Positions 28,898 to 38,628 of a DNA stretch of 64,000 nucleotides are shown here, one piece after another. Source of the stretch: Paraburkholderia sp. LEh10. GTDB taxonomy: Bacteria; Pseudomonadota; Gammaproteobacteria; Burkholderiales; Burkholderiaceae. The notes below the pieces were generated by a model that saw nothing but the letters and a program-made list of their open reading frames with translations, searched no databases and was not told where the DNA came from. Location of the stretch: assembly GCF_017814945.1 (NCBI RefSeq), contig NZ_JAGIPX010000029.1, positions 41,692 to 105,691 on the forward strand. The letters run 5' to 3'. The position numbers were made by a program, and so were the translations under genes. How positions within the stretch are numbered: the first letter of the stretch is position 1; every line of letters starts with the position of its first letter.

Positions 28898-28920
28898 GAC
28901 AGGGAATACCCTGTCTTTTT
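28898..28920 (+). terminator. Terminator-like hairpin, module copy A
   Basis: The stem GACAGGG/CCCTGTC (28898-28904 with 28909-28915) with an AATA loop is followed by T5. A near-identical element precedes unit C at 45671. It separates the small ORFs from the promoter of unit A. Confidence 0.75.
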
Positions 28921-28942
28921 GTTTCGCTTCATATTTGTCAAT

Positions 28943-28960
28943 ATGACCTAACTTTGTCAT
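28943..28960. promoter_or_regulatory. Candidate operator of unit A
   Basis: ATGACCTAACTTTGTCAT has 5-bp inverted ends (ATGAC/GTCAT; TATGAC/GTCATA if one flanking base is included on each side). It contains TGACCTAA, the complement of TTAGGTCA, and overlaps a further GTCA-ATA-TGAC palindrome on its left. It lies 28 nt after the terminator stem and ~70 nt before the PhyH start. Related sequences occupy the same position in front of units B and C. Confidence 0.5.
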
Positions 28961-29031
28961 ATCTTACTAATAGGTTCGCCGCCAGACGACGGTCGCTGCC
29001 GGTGGCAAATCTACGAATCAGGAGATCACCG

Positions 29032-29863
29032 ATGGATGGATCCACGCGCAGGGCTTTCGCCGAAGGTGGCGCTGTCCTGATCAAGGGCCTTCTCGACGAA
29101 CGACAGTTGGCCCAGTGCCGGGAAGTTTTCGACTGGGGTATCGAGAATCCGGGGCCGATGGCCACGACCCTTCTCGAAGGCACCGTGCAGAAATCGCACA
29201 ACGACAATGCCAATCCCTATGCGAAGGGACGGCTGGACGATCTGGTCGCCACGCTACCGCTCGGCCAGCTGTTCGCCGATCTCTGGGAATCGAAGCACGT
29301 CTGGTTTTTCGCCGAAGAACTGTTCCTCAAGTCCGGTGGCATGAGCGGGCGCTCGCCGTGGCATCAGGACACGTCGTACCTGCCTTGGGAAGGCATGCAT
29401 TTCGGCAACGCATGGATCAGCTTTGAGGCTGTGCCGAAACAGAACGCGTTGGAAATCGTGAAAGGATCGCATCGTGGCACGCGTCATGACGGCACCACCT
29501 TCCAGAATGCAGACGATCCTACTGATCCTCTGCATGGCGGCGAAATCTGGCCTCGGCTGCCGAATATCGAACTCGAGCGTCGCGCCAATCCGACTGCCTA
29601 CGACATCATCTCGTGGGCGACGGAGCCCGGCGACGTCTTGCTGCTGCATCCCGGCGTGCTACACGGCGGTGGGCCGGTCGATGCCGCCTTTCCTGAGCGT
29701 CACACGCTGGTCCTGCGTTTCTTCGGCGACGACTCCTTATTCAGCCCTTTGCCGGACCAGAGCGTGTCGGGTTTTACCCGGCGGGCATCCTCTTTCTCGA
29801 CGAGTTGGCGTCGCTGAAAAAAGGCGATCCGTTCCGTGCACCGTGCTTCCGTCAACTCGTCTA
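29032..29863 (+). CDS. PhyH-family Fe(II)/2-oxoglutarate dioxygenase, 3' frameshift
   Basis: A PhyH-family oxygenase starting MDGSTRRAFAEGGAVLIKG (ATG 29032 with AGGAGA upstream). Iron ligands are H111 and D113 in SPWHQDTSYL and the distal His ~211 in GVLHGGGP. In the frame as read, the protein ends at 29817 after an unnatural tail. A one-base loss in the run GGGTTTT (29769-29775) separates it from a family-like C-terminus (YPAGILFLDELASLKKGDPF, ending at 29863). Without the shift the end would be 16 nt before the RidA gene, as expected for an operon. It may be a sequencing error. It is the first gene of unit A and probably oxidises the pathway substrate or an intermediate. Confidence 0.82.
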
Positions 29864-29878
29864 AGGGAGATTCGCAGC

Positions 29879-30292
29879 ATGACTGAAACCATCAAACGTC
29901 AATCGATCATTCCGCTGCCGTTCCAGCCGCTGTACGACACCTATCACTTCGCCCCGGCAACGCAAGTGGGCAACACCATCTGGGTATCGGGCCAGGTCGG
30001 GATCGACGCGCAGATGAAACCCGGCGAGGACGTGCGGGCGCAAGCCCGGCTAGCCTTCGCATCGCTGCAAGCCATACTCGAAGCGGCGGGAGCGCAGCTT
30101 GCCGATGTCGTCGAACTGACGACTTTCCATACCGATCTTCGAGGCGAGATCGAGGCCTTTTCCGCGGTGAAGGACGAGTTCTTTCCGGATCGATTCCCGT
30201 CATGGACGGCGCTCGGCGTGACGCAACTGGCGATGCCCGAACTGTGCATCGAGATTCGCGCGGTGGCTGTCGCGGGGTGCGGTGAACGCTGA
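29879..30292 (+). CDS. RidA (YjgF/YER057c) family imine deaminase
   Basis: A 137-residue RidA-family protein. Typical motifs are VSGQVGIDAQM, LQAILEAAGAQLADVVELTTFHTD and the C-terminal IEIRAVAVAG with the Arg that binds the carboxylate of imine/enamine substrates in canonical RidA. These proteins hydrolyse reactive imines released by amine-oxidising or PLP enzymes. Two flavin amine oxidases and a PuuB-like oxidase are encoded in the same island, so clearing their imine products is a natural role here. It starts at ATG 29879, after AAGGGAGA. Confidence 0.88.
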   Translation: MTETIKRQSIIPLPFQPLYDTYHFAPATQVGNTIWVSGQVGIDAQMKPGEDVRAQARLAFASLQAILEAAGAQLADVVELTTFHTDLRGEIEAFSAVKDEFFPDRFPSWTALGVTQLAMPELCIEIRAVAVAGCGER

Positions 30293-30367
30293 GTCAATCA
30301 GTCCGCTTCATTGGAGAGCGGCTTCGACACTACGTAGTACGAAATAGGTGCATTGCGAAGGAGAGTC

Positions 30368-31732
30368 ATGATGAGGAAGCAGACAATCGGAGCCGTCTCA
30401 GTTGTTGCGGCTGCCATTTCGCTCTTGACCGCCGTGGCCGTTGCCGACGAACTCACGCCCGTCGGCGCTGAACGGGCTGCTAGCAAGGACGGTCTGGTGC
30501 CTGCCTTCGCCGGAAGGCAGGCACCCCAGTCCGGCTGGGAGTATGGAAAGTTTCGCGGAGACTTCTGGAAGCATCGGGACGAGAAACCGCTCTATTCGAT
30601 CGATGCGGCGAACGTCGAGAAGTACACCGACAAGCTGTCGCCGGGCGAGATCCAACTGATCAGGCAGCAAAAGGGCTATCGGATGGACGTGTATCCGTCA
30701 CACCGCGAATGCCAGTTGCCGGACTTTGCCGAGCAGAATTCGAAAGAGAATCTCACGTCCGCGAAGCTCGCTGCGGACGGCGAGACCGTGCAGACCGCGC
30801 AGTTTCCCGGCGTCCCTTTCCCGCAACCGAAGAGCGGCGCTGAAGCAATCCGGAACTACGAGACGCGGTATCGGGGTGAAGGGATCGAATGGGCGCCAGT
30901 TGTCACCGCTATTTCTCCGCGTCCTGGCAGCACCGACTGGATCGACGCAGTCGGCCCGCAGGTGTTCTTTTTCCCATCGGGAAAGGCGGGCAAGACCACG
31001 CCTTCCGACATCGACCAGTTGAGTCTCGCAGCCTATTTCTCCGTCGATTCGCCGGCGGCGCTCGCGGGACAGGCCTTCGTGCAGCGCCAGTTCTTCGATA
31101 AAGACTCCGAGACGTACTACTACTTTCCGGGTCAACGCCGCGTGAGACGCATGCCCGCCTATACGCACGATGCGCCGCTGATCGGTTTCGAAAACCAGTA
31201 TCTGATCGACGAATCGAACATGTTCAACGGGCCCATTGACCGGTTCAACTGGAAGCTGGTGGGCAAGCGGGAAATGATCGTCCCGTACAACGACTTCGGC
31301 ATGTACAGCTTCAAGACGAAGCTGCACGACATTGCAACTCCGGATGGGATCGCTGCCGATCACCGTCGCTACGAGGTGCATCGTGTCTGGGTCGTCGAGG
31401 CGACGCTCAAACCGACGGCGCGCCACGTCGCATCGAAGAAAGTCTTCTATCTGGACGAAGACAGCTGGCTCGCGCTCGTCGGCGAGGACTACGACGCACA
31501 GGGCAAGCTCTGGAAAGTGCGTGAGAGCTACCCCATTCCAGTGTGGGAGTTGGGTGGCACCTGCGACAACGAGCCATTCGTGCAGTACGACCTGATCAAC
31601 GGGCGCTACGTCCTGGATGCGTCATCGATTGGGCAGGGGAAAGACCTTCGCTGGTACGAGCATATCGACAATCCGCGCTTCCGGGCCGACTTCTACACGG
31701 CGGAATCGCTGCGCTCCGTGAGCGAGCGCTGA
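30368..31732 (+). CDS. DUF1329 periplasmic/outer-membrane protein
   Basis: About 454 residues with an N-terminal signal peptide (MMRKQTIGAVSVVAAAISLLTAVAVADE; cleavage after AVA). The rest matches DUF1329, a family related to outer-membrane lipoprotein-sorting folds: GYRMDVYPSHREC, YYYFPGQRRVRRMPAY, NMFNGPIDRFNWKLVGKREM, SKKVFYLDEDSWLAL. AAGGAG at 30358-30363 selects ATG 30368. It is almost always found next to DUF1302 and an RND protein, as here, and the group is thought to handle hydrophobic molecules at the outer membrane. Biochemical function is not established. Confidence 0.85.
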   Translation: MMRKQTIGAVSVVAAAISLLTAVAVADELTPVGAERAASKDGLVPAFAGRQAPQSGWEYGKFRGDFWKHRDEKPLYSIDAANVEKYTDKLSPGEIQLIRQQKGYRMDVYPSHRECQLPDFAEQNSKENLTSAKLAADGETVQTAQFPGVPFPQPKSGAEAIRNYETRYRGEGIEWAPVVTAISPRPGSTDWIDAVGPQVFFFPSGKAGKTTPSDIDQLSLAAYFSVDSPAALAGQAFVQRQFFDKDSETYYYFPGQRRVRRMPAYTHDAPLIGFENQYLIDESNMFNGPIDRFNWKLVGKREMIVPYNDFGMYSFKTKLHDIATPDGIAADHRRYEVHRVWVVEATLKPTARHVASKKVFYLDEDSWLALVGEDYDAQGKLWKVRESYPIPVWELGGTCDNEPFVQYDLINGRYVLDASSIGQGKDLRWYEHIDNPRFRADFYTAESLRSVSER

Positions 31733-31808
31733 CGCCTGGCTGAGCGACAAGGGGGCCGACGCACGTCGAGCGCGTGCGTCGGCAATGAGAGGGACGGTGG
31801 GGCAGACC

Positions 31809-33638
31809 ATGACAACGAAGATCATCGACAGGTATGTTGCGGTATCGCTGGCTGTACTCGGAACGGCAGCATCGAGTGCGTATGGTTACGACTTCACAAC
31901 CGGCTTCAACGATCTCACGGCATCATGGGTGACCAACCTGACCGCGGGCGCGGCGATCCGGACCAAAAATCCGAGTTGCTCGCTCACGGGCGATCCCAAT
32001 TCGGCCGGTTGCGGAGCAGCGGCTAACACCAATCAATGGGGCTTCGGGGATAACGGCGACCTGAATTACCGCAAGGGACAGGCATACAGCGCCTATATCA
32101 GCGCGACGAGCGAGTTGTTGTTGAAGATGCCAAGCGAAGGTCTCAAGTTCATGATCCGCGGCACGGGCATGTACGACTTTCTCGCAAAGGACACCGCGAG
32201 AACGCCGCTGTCGAGCACTGCGTCTGCGCAGGTCGTCTACGATGCGCAGCTGCTCGATCTCTGGGCCCAAAAGGATTTCACGATTGCCGGGAATCCTGCA
32301 CACGTTCGGGTCGGCAACCAGGTGATCAACTGGGGCGAGAGCATGTACGCGATGGGCGGCATCAACGCGACGAATTCTCTCGACATCCAGAAACTGCTAG
32401 TGCCGGGTTCGCAGCTCAAGCAGGCGCTGCTTCCGGCGCCGATGATCAGCTTCGCCGCCGATCTTTCGCATGGTTTTAGCACAGAGGACTACTACCAGTT
32501 TCAGTGGAACGGAAACCGCTACCCGCCCGTCGGATCGTACTGGTCGACGACGAATAGCCTCGGTCGCGGCACGCAGCCGCTCACCATCAGCACGAACAAC
32601 CTCAATGTGGCGGGCCCGAGTGCGGGCACGATCGCCGGACCGAACAGCGGCAACCAGAATGTCCTCGACGGGATCAATACGGGCCTCGTCAACGGCGCCT
32701 TTGCCGGGCCGCCCTTCAACGATATCGGTCTTCCCGTGTCATGGCAATCGCCGTCGAAGTACAAGCCGCAGTTCGGCTTCAAGTTCAATTATTCGCCACG
32801 TTCGTTCGGCGCGAACTTCGCGTTCTACTACGTCAACTACACGGACAAATCGCCGGTACTTTCATCACTGGCCAACGGCACCGAACAATGGTCGTATCTT
32901 CAGAACCGCCAACTCTTCGGCGTCAGCGCGAATTTCGGGTGGGGCGACTGGGCCATCGGCACCGAACTGTCGTACCGACCGCATGACGCCGTGGCGCTGT
33001 CGAGCTGCTATGGCGCCGGGGGCCCGCTCGACCTGAACACGAATGGTGTGGCTGGCGTCAACTGTCAGCAGTGGGCCGAGATGAAGCGGTTCCAGTTCGA
33101 CATCAACGGCATCCTGGCCCTGACGCGCAGCGAGTATCCGTTTCTCAAGCTGATCGGAGCGGATTCTGCGACGCTGACAGCGGAACTCACGTGGATCTAC
33201 TACCCGGGTTTGAGTTCGAACGGCGTGACCCGCACGGTCGACGGGCAAGCCGTCAGGCAAGTGCCGCAGGCCGGCTATTTCCCGTGGCTGAACAACAACT
33301 CGAACCTTGGCTACCCGATCGGTATGGCACAGGGTACATCGAGTTCCGTGGGCACCACCATCGATTTCAACTGGACCTACGACGGTTCGCTGATCCACGG
33401 CTGGCAGGTGACGCCGGGCGTCACGTTCGCCACGGGACTCTACGGCTATACGCCGACGCTCACTGCGAACTACATGCAAGGCGCGAAGTCGCTAAACCTC
33501 TATGTGCTCTTCAACCAGAACCCGGCCAAGTGGCAGGCGGGCATCAATTACACGCTGTTCTGGGGCGGACACAACACCGTCGGTCAGCCGTATGCGGACC
33601 GCAATTTTGTCGGGATGTTCGTGACACGGAATTTCTGA
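31809..33638 (+). CDS. DUF1302 outer-membrane protein
   Basis: About 609 residues with a signal peptide (MTTKIIDRYVAVSLAVLGTAASSAYG). The mature part is rich in alternating aromatic/Gly strands typical of a beta barrel: GLKFMIRGTGMYDF, VRVGNQVINWGESM, QFGFKFNYSPRSFGANFAFYYVN, and it ends with ...GMFVTRNF (C-terminal Phe). Members of DUF1302 are predicted outer-membrane channels, paired with DUF1329. ATG 31809 is chosen because the signal peptide begins there; ATG 31785 in the same frame is possible. It is the third gene of unit A and probably the outer-membrane component for uptake or export of the hydrophobic substrate. Confidence 0.85.
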   Translation: MTTKIIDRYVAVSLAVLGTAASSAYGYDFTTGFNDLTASWVTNLTAGAAIRTKNPSCSLTGDPNSAGCGAAANTNQWGFGDNGDLNYRKGQAYSAYISATSELLLKMPSEGLKFMIRGTGMYDFLAKDTARTPLSSTASAQVVYDAQLLDLWAQKDFTIAGNPAHVRVGNQVINWGESMYAMGGINATNSLDIQKLLVPGSQLKQALLPAPMISFAADLSHGFSTEDYYQFQWNGNRYPPVGSYWSTTNSLGRGTQPLTISTNNLNVAGPSAGTIAGPNSGNQNVLDGINTGLVNGAFAGPPFNDIGLPVSWQSPSKYKPQFGFKFNYSPRSFGANFAFYYVNYTDKSPVLSSLANGTEQWSYLQNRQLFGVSANFGWGDWAIGTELSYRPHDAVALSSCYGAGGPLDLNTNGVAGVNCQQWAEMKRFQFDINGILALTRSEYPFLKLIGADSATLTAELTWIYYPGLSSNGVTRTVDGQAVRQVPQAGYFPWLNNNSNLGYPIGMAQGTSSSVGTTIDFNWTYDGSLIHGWQVTPGVTFATGLYGYTPTLTANYMQGAKSLNLYVLFNQNPAKWQAGINYTLFWGGHNTVGQPYADRNFVGMFVTRNF

Positions 33639-33701
33639 CCGTGCAGCGCCGGAAGGTGGGCTGATGCCGCGTGCTATCGAAACATTTGAAGGAAGAATGC
33701 C

Positions 33702-36062
33702 GTGCTGAATCGTCTTGTGAAAACGCTGGAAAAGTTGTTCTTCGGCTACCGCGCGGCCGTGCTCGTGTCGACCGGAGTGTTCACGATCGCGATGGCGGTT
33801 TTCGCGGTGCAGTTGCGCATGGACGCGGGCTTCGAGAAGCAGATGCCCGTCGGCCATGAGTACATCCGGACGTTCCAGAAGTATCGCTCCGATCTGCTCG
33901 GTGCGAACCGAATTACCTTCGTCGTGCGGGCTCGCCACGGCTCCATCTGGACGAAGGAGGGGCTGACGCGTCTGTACAATGTAACGCAGGCGGTGACGTA
34001 TCTGCCGAACGTGGATCGCATCGGCGTGCAGTCGCTCTGGACGCCGAACGCGTACGTGAACGAGATCACGGATGAAGGGTTCCGCGCCGAGCCGATCATC
34101 TCCGGCACGATCACGCCCGCCCAGCTTACTTCGGACGTCGTAGCCAGTATCCGCCGGGCGACCACAGAGGGCGGCTATGTCGGCACGCTCGTCTCGCATA
34201 ATGAAGACAGCGCCATGATCACGGCGGAGCTCAACGAGCGCGATCGCAACGGCCAGGTGCTCGATTACGTCGCGTTCAACCATTTGCTCGAAGCGCAGAT
34301 CCGCAAGCCGTTCGAGGACGCGGGCTACGAAATCCAGATCATCGGCTTCGCGAAGCAGATTGGCGATATCGCCGATGGCGCCACGGCCGTGCTGGGCTTC
34401 TGCGGTATCGCGCTTCTGCTGACAGCGTTAGCGGTCTACTGGTACTGCCATTCGATCCGCTTCACGGTGCTGCTGATCGCCTGTTCGCTCACGTCGCTGG
34501 TCTGGCAGTTCGGCACGCTCAAGCTGCTGGGCTTCGGCCTCGATCCGCTCGCCGTGCTGGTGCCGTTTCTGGTGTTCGCGATAGGCGTCTCTCACGGCGT
34601 GCAGCAGGTCAACTTCATCGTGCGTGAGATCGCGCATGGCAACAGTTCGTTCGATGCGGCGCGCGATAGCTTCAGCGGTTTGCTTATCCCCGGTGTGCTG
34701 GCGCTCTTCACTGCGTTCGTGTCTTTCATCACGCTGCTGCTGATTCCGATTCCGATGGTGCGCGAGCTGGCCATCACGGCGTCGCTCGGTGTCGGCTACA
34801 AGATCGTGACGAACCTCGTCCTGCTTCCGGTCGCGGCATCATGCTTCAATTTTACAAAGGACTATGCCGACAGCGCGCTCAAACGCAGCGAGCGGCGCTC
34901 GTCATGGCTGCGCGGGCTGGCGCGGGTCGCGCAGCCGAAATATGCGACGTTGACAGTCGCGCTGACTATCGCGGTGTTCGTGCTGGCCGCATGGCAAAGT
35001 CGCGATCGGGTGATCGGCACACTCCAGCCGGGTGCGCCCGAACTGCGCGCGGACGCACGCTTCAACCGCGATGCGACCTCGATCGCGGCGAACTACGACA
35101 TCGGTCTCGACTGGCTGACGCTCGCGATCGAGTCGAATGGCAAGGCCTGCGACAACCCCGCCGTCGGACTCTACGAAGACGATCTGACGAGCGCGCTGCG
35201 CAACGAGCCGGGCGTGGTATCGGTGCAGTCGTATTCAGGGATGCTGCGCCGCTACAACCAAGGCTACAACGAAGACTATCCGAAGATGAACGTCGTGCCG
35301 ATCGACCCTGAAAACTATGGCGCCGTGTCGGTGGATGCCGGACGCGTGAAGGGATTCATGAAAGGCAACTGCGGCATGACGGCCGTCCACCTGTTTCTGA
35401 CCGATCACAAGGCCACGACGATCAGCCGCATTCTCGACGACGTGAAGCAGTACCGCGCGTCGCACGTATTTCCGGGCATCAACGTGCGTCTCGCGGCAGG
35501 CAACGCGGGCGTGCTTGCCGCGATCAACGAAGAGGTGGCACGCAGCGAGTTGCCGATGATGCCCTATGTCTACGCCGCCATCCTGATCCTCGTGTTTCTC
35601 GCCTACCGCGACTGGCGCGCGATGCTCGCATGCTGCCTGCCGCTGACGGTCGCAACGTTCATCGGTTACTGGTTCATGAAGGAACTGCAGATCGGGCTGA
35701 CGGTGGCGACGCTACCGGTCATGGTGCTGGCCGTGGGTATCGGTGTGGACTATGCGTTCTACATCTACAACCGCTTGCAGGTGCATCTCGCAGGCGGTCA
35801 GAACATTGTGAAGGCGGTTCAGCACGCGATGCTCGAAGTGGGCGTGGCGACGATCTTCACGGCGATCACGCTGGCCGTCGGCGTGGCGACCTGGAGCTTC
35901 TCGGCACTGAAGTTTCAGGCGGACATGGGCAAGCTGCTGGCATTCATGTTTCTCGTCAACCTGCTGATGGCCATGACGGCACTGCCGGCCCTGGCGTCGG
36001 TGCTGGAGCGCTGGTTTCCGCGCCGCAAGCCGGCGCGCGCGCCCGGCCTGTTCAGCCACTGA
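33702..36062 (+). CDS. RND/MMPL-type transporter (HAE3-like)
   Basis: A 786-residue inner-membrane protein with the RND architecture in short form. TM1 is at ~17-37, followed by a periplasmic loop, a bundle of TMs with FLVFAIGVSHGVQQVNFIVREI, a second periplasmic loop and a second bundle with VMVLAVGIGVDYAFYIYNRL. It is related to the hydrophobe/amphiphile-efflux-3 and sterol-sensing type MMPL proteins. It starts at GTG 33702, with GAAGGAAG upstream. In the DUF1329-DUF1302-RND-YCF48 arrangement it is expected to move a lipophilic compound across the envelope; direction is unknown. Confidence 0.88.
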   Translation: MLNRLVKTLEKLFFGYRAAVLVSTGVFTIAMAVFAVQLRMDAGFEKQMPVGHEYIRTFQKYRSDLLGANRITFVVRARHGSIWTKEGLTRLYNVTQAVTYLPNVDRIGVQSLWTPNAYVNEITDEGFRAEPIISGTITPAQLTSDVVASIRRATTEGGYVGTLVSHNEDSAMITAELNERDRNGQVLDYVAFNHLLEAQIRKPFEDAGYEIQIIGFAKQIGDIADGATAVLGFCGIALLLTALAVYWYCHSIRFTVLLIACSLTSLVWQFGTLKLLGFGLDPLAVLVPFLVFAIGVSHGVQQVNFIVREIAHGNSSFDAARDSFSGLLIPGVLALFTAFVSFITLLLIPIPMVRELAITASLGVGYKIVTNLVLLPVAASCFNFTKDYADSALKRSERRSSWLRGLARVAQPKYATLTVALTIAVFVLAAWQSRDRVIGTLQPGAPELRADARFNRDATSIAANYDIGLDWLTLAIESNGKACDNPAVGLYEDDLTSALRNEPGVVSVQSYSGMLRRYNQGYNEDYPKMNVVPIDPENYGAVSVDAGRVKGFMKGNCGMTAVHLFLTDHKATTISRILDDVKQYRASHVFPGINVRLAAGNAGVLAAINEEVARSELPMMPYVYAAILILVFLAYRDWRAMLACCLPLTVATFIGYWFMKELQIGLTVATLPVMVLAVGIGVDYAFYIYNRLQVHLAGGQNIVKAVQHAMLEVGVATIFTAITLAVGVATWSFSALKFQADMGKLLAFMFLVNLLMAMTALPALASVLERWFPRRKPARAPGLFSH

Positions 36063-36095
36063 AGCCCATGCACTTACGATAAAAGAGACTCAGCC

Positions 36096-37061
36096 ATGAT
36101 CAAGACACTGTTCGCCTGTACGGCGCTATGCGCGTCGTTGGTCGCGTTCGCACAACCGCCTGGCACGACTGCGGTATGGGCCGGCATGCCGGCTCATGCG
36201 TGGAGCGCGCCATCGCACATGATGCTCACGGACGCGACGCGTGCCGGCACGCGCATGGTTGCCGTAGGCGAGCACGGCGTCATCATCCTGTCGGACGACG
36301 ATGGACGCAACTGGCGGCAGGTTCGCGATGTACCCGTGTCCGCGACGCTTTCCGCTGTCACCTTCATCGATGCCACGCACGGCTGGGCTGTGGGCCAATG
36401 GGGCGTGATTCTCGCGACCCGCGACGGCGGCGAGACCTGGGAGAAGCAGCGTATCGACCTGTCTGTAGACCAGCCGCTGTTCTCCGTGCTCTTTACGAGC
36501 GCTCAGGACGGGATCGCGGTCGGCCTGTGGTCGCTCATGCTCGCGACGCACGACAGCGGCAGGACATGGACGAGAACGGTCCTCCCGAAGCCGCCGGGAG
36601 GCGGGAAGGCGGATCGCAATCTGTATCACGTTTTCGCCGACGCCCAGCGCGCGCTTTATATCGCCGCGGAACAGGGAACTGTACTCAGGTCGACCGATGG
36701 CGGTGCGACCTGGACCTATCTCCGGACGGGCGGCAAAGGCTCGTTGTGGGCAGGCGTGGCGCTGCCAGATGGCCGCATCGTAGTGGGCGGTCTGCTCGGC
36801 AGTCTGTTCGAGAGTAGTGACGGCGGCGCGAGCTGGTCCGCGCTGAACGCCGGCACGAAAAGCTCTGTTACCGATCTCGTCGCAACGCGCAGCGGCGTCA
36901 TCGGCGTGGGTCTCGACGGTCTCGTGCTGAAGCAGCGCGCGGGCAACGCGTCGTTCGAGGTCTCGCAGCGTGCCGATCGCGCGACGCTGACTGCGACGCT
37001 CCCCGATGCGGGCGGAAAGCCGATCCTGTTCTCGCAGGACGGCGTGCTGACAGAACCCTGA
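36096..37061 (+). CDS. YCF48-like beta-propeller protein
   Basis: A 321-residue exported protein: signal peptide MIKTLFACTALCASLVAFAQ, then repeated BNR/YCF48 blades (VGEHGVIILSDDDGRNW, GWAVGQWGVILATRDGGETW, IAVGLWSLMLATHDSGRTW, AAEQGTVLRSTDGGATW, GGLLGSLFESSDGGASW). Each blade has the S-x-D-x-G-x-x-W Asp-box pattern. YCF48-like propellers assist assembly or stabilise partners; here it is encoded 33 nt after the RND gene and is probably its periplasmic companion. Genes of this type accompany DUF1302/DUF1329 in other genomes. Confidence 0.85.
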   Translation: MIKTLFACTALCASLVAFAQPPGTTAVWAGMPAHAWSAPSHMMLTDATRAGTRMVAVGEHGVIILSDDDGRNWRQVRDVPVSATLSAVTFIDATHGWAVGQWGVILATRDGGETWEKQRIDLSVDQPLFSVLFTSAQDGIAVGLWSLMLATHDSGRTWTRTVLPKPPGGGKADRNLYHVFADAQRALYIAAEQGTVLRSTDGGATWTYLRTGGKGSLWAGVALPDGRIVVGGLLGSLFESSDGGASWSALNAGTKSSVTDLVATRSGVIGVGLDGLVLKQRAGNASFEVSQRADRATLTATLPDAGGKPILFSQDGVLTEP

Positions 37062-37128
37062 GCATGTTCGCCTTGCTGCCTTGTTTGTATGTAGCGGTAC
37101 TGATAACGATGGAGAAAGGAGGAGCACG

Positions 37129-38628
37129 ATGGAAGTCGATGCGGAACCGAAAACGATAGCCAAACCGCGCGGACAGAGCCGGCGCCGGTTCCTTCACCTT
37201 GCAGCAGCGGGCGCTGCATCGCTGGCAGCCGATAAGGTATCGCTGGCGCAGGGCGTCGCGTCAAAGCCCGTGGGAGAGGGGGGCGTGGTGGACGTCGCCA
37301 TCATCGGCGCCGGACTCGCGGGACTGACTGCGGCGCGCGATCTGCGACGCGCCGGGTGCGAATCGCTCGTCGTGCTGGAGGCGCGTAATCGTGTCGGCGG
37401 ACGAACGTATAACCACGATCTGGGCCGAGGCGTGGTATCCGAGGCGGGTGGCCAGTGGATCGGTCCGGGTCAGACGGCCATCGCCGATCTCGCGCGCGAA
37501 CTCGAAGTCGATACGTTTCCGAGCTGGTATGCGGGCAAGAGCGTTGTGCTGGCGGGAGACGCGCGCGTCGCCCAAGACTTTCACGGCGGGACCGGTGGCG
37601 ATGAAACGATCGGTGCCAGGCTCGGCGAACTGGCGCGCGGCGTGCCGTCCGGCGCACCGTGGAAAGCGAAGGACGCAACGGCGCTCGACAAGCTGAGCTA
37701 CGGCGAGTGGCTGCGGCAGCAGGGCGTGAAATACGAGGAAGGGTATTTTCTCGCCCTGGCGGCGAAGCTGACCCTGGGCGGTGCGCCTGCCCAGCTCGGC
37801 CTGCTGCACTACCTTTCGATCATCAACAGCGCAGGCTGCAACTACGAGCAGCTCGAAGCATTCAAAGGCGGTGCGCAGGAAACACGCTTCGTTGGAGGGT
37901 CGCAGGTTCTCAGTATCAAGATGGCGAACGAGCTCGGTGACAAAGTGAGGCTTTCGCGCCCGGTGCGAAAGATCGCGGGCTGGGATCGCGACGTCGTCGA
38001 GTTGCATACCGATCAGGGTGTGATACACGCGCGCCGGGTGATCGTCGCGATGAATCCGGCTCTGTGTGACCGGGTCGTTTTTGATCCACCGCTGCCACAA
38101 GGACGCGCACAGTTGCAGCAGAACTGGCCCGCCAGTGCGCCTATGCGCAAGACGGTGCACGTCTACGAGAAACCGTTCTGGCGCGACGCCGGCTATTCGG
38201 GCATGGTCCTTCAGGTCGGTGGTCCCATCTTCATGGCGTATGACAACTCGCCGCCGGATGCCTCCGTCGGCGTGCTCGCTGCATTCGTCGCACCGGGCAT
38301 GCTGCCGAGCGATCAGCGGGCGGCCGAGCAGATTCTGTCATCGACCTACGCAAAGGCGTTCGGTGCCGAGGCGCTGAAACCCAAACAGTTTCACGATCAT
38401 GACTGGGGGCGCGTCGACCCCTGGACGCTCCAATGTATCCACCCACTGCCACCGGGCTTCTGGACGACGTGGGGCAAAGCGTTGCATCCCGCAGTCGGCC
38501 GGCTCATCTGGTCGGGGACCGAAACCGCCGACCTATGGGCCGGTTCGATGGATGGTGCCGTTCGCTCTGGCCACCGTGCGGCCTTGCAGGCGCTGGCGGG
38601 TCTCGCCCAACGAAGCGAGGTGGCCTAG
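37129..38628 (+). CDS. Tat-exported flavin monoamine oxidase/dehydrogenase 1
   Basis: A 499-residue flavin amine oxidase. The Tat signal SRRRFLHLAAAGAASLAA (~18-35) predicts periplasmic export after folding with FAD. The FAD-binding motif is at ~60-65 (AIIGAGLAGLTAARDLRRAG, then EARNRVGGRTYN and GGQWIGPGQTA), and the C-terminal FAD clamp is LIWSGTETADLWAGSMDGAVRSG. ATG 37129 has AGGAGG upstream. It is immediately followed, with no gap, by a dihaem cytochrome c gene. This matches the nicotine oxidoreductase (NicA2)/CycN arrangement, where cytochrome c rather than oxygen takes the electrons. The substrate is unknown. A paralogue lies at 47169. Confidence 0.88.
   Translation: MEVDAEPKTIAKPRGQSRRRFLHLAAAGAASLAADKVSLAQGVASKPVGEGGVVDVAIIGAGLAGLTAARDLRRAGCESLVVLEARNRVGGRTYNHDLGRGVVSEAGGQWIGPGQTAIADLARELEVDTFPSWYAGKSVVLAGDARVAQDFHGGTGGDETIGARLGELARGVPSGAPWKAKDATALDKLSYGEWLRQQGVKYEEGYFLALAAKLTLGGAPAQLGLLHYLSIINSAGCNYEQLEAFKGGAQETRFVGGSQVLSIKMANELGDKVRLSRPVRKIAGWDRDVVELHTDQGVIHARRVIVAMNPALCDRVVFDPPLPQGRAQLQQNWPASAPMRKTVHVYEKPFWRDAGYSGMVLQVGGPIFMAYDNSPPDASVGVLAAFVAPGMLPSDQRAAEQILSSTYAKAFGAEALKPKQFHDHDWGRVDPWTLQCIHPLPPGFWTTWGKALHPAVGRLIWSGTETADLWAGSMDGAVRSGHRAALQALAGLAQRSEVA

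Noticed and set aside
33492..34283. Minus-strand open frame across the DUF1302-RND junction
   Set aside because: It is a shadow spanning two real genes, with no start signal or protein motifs.
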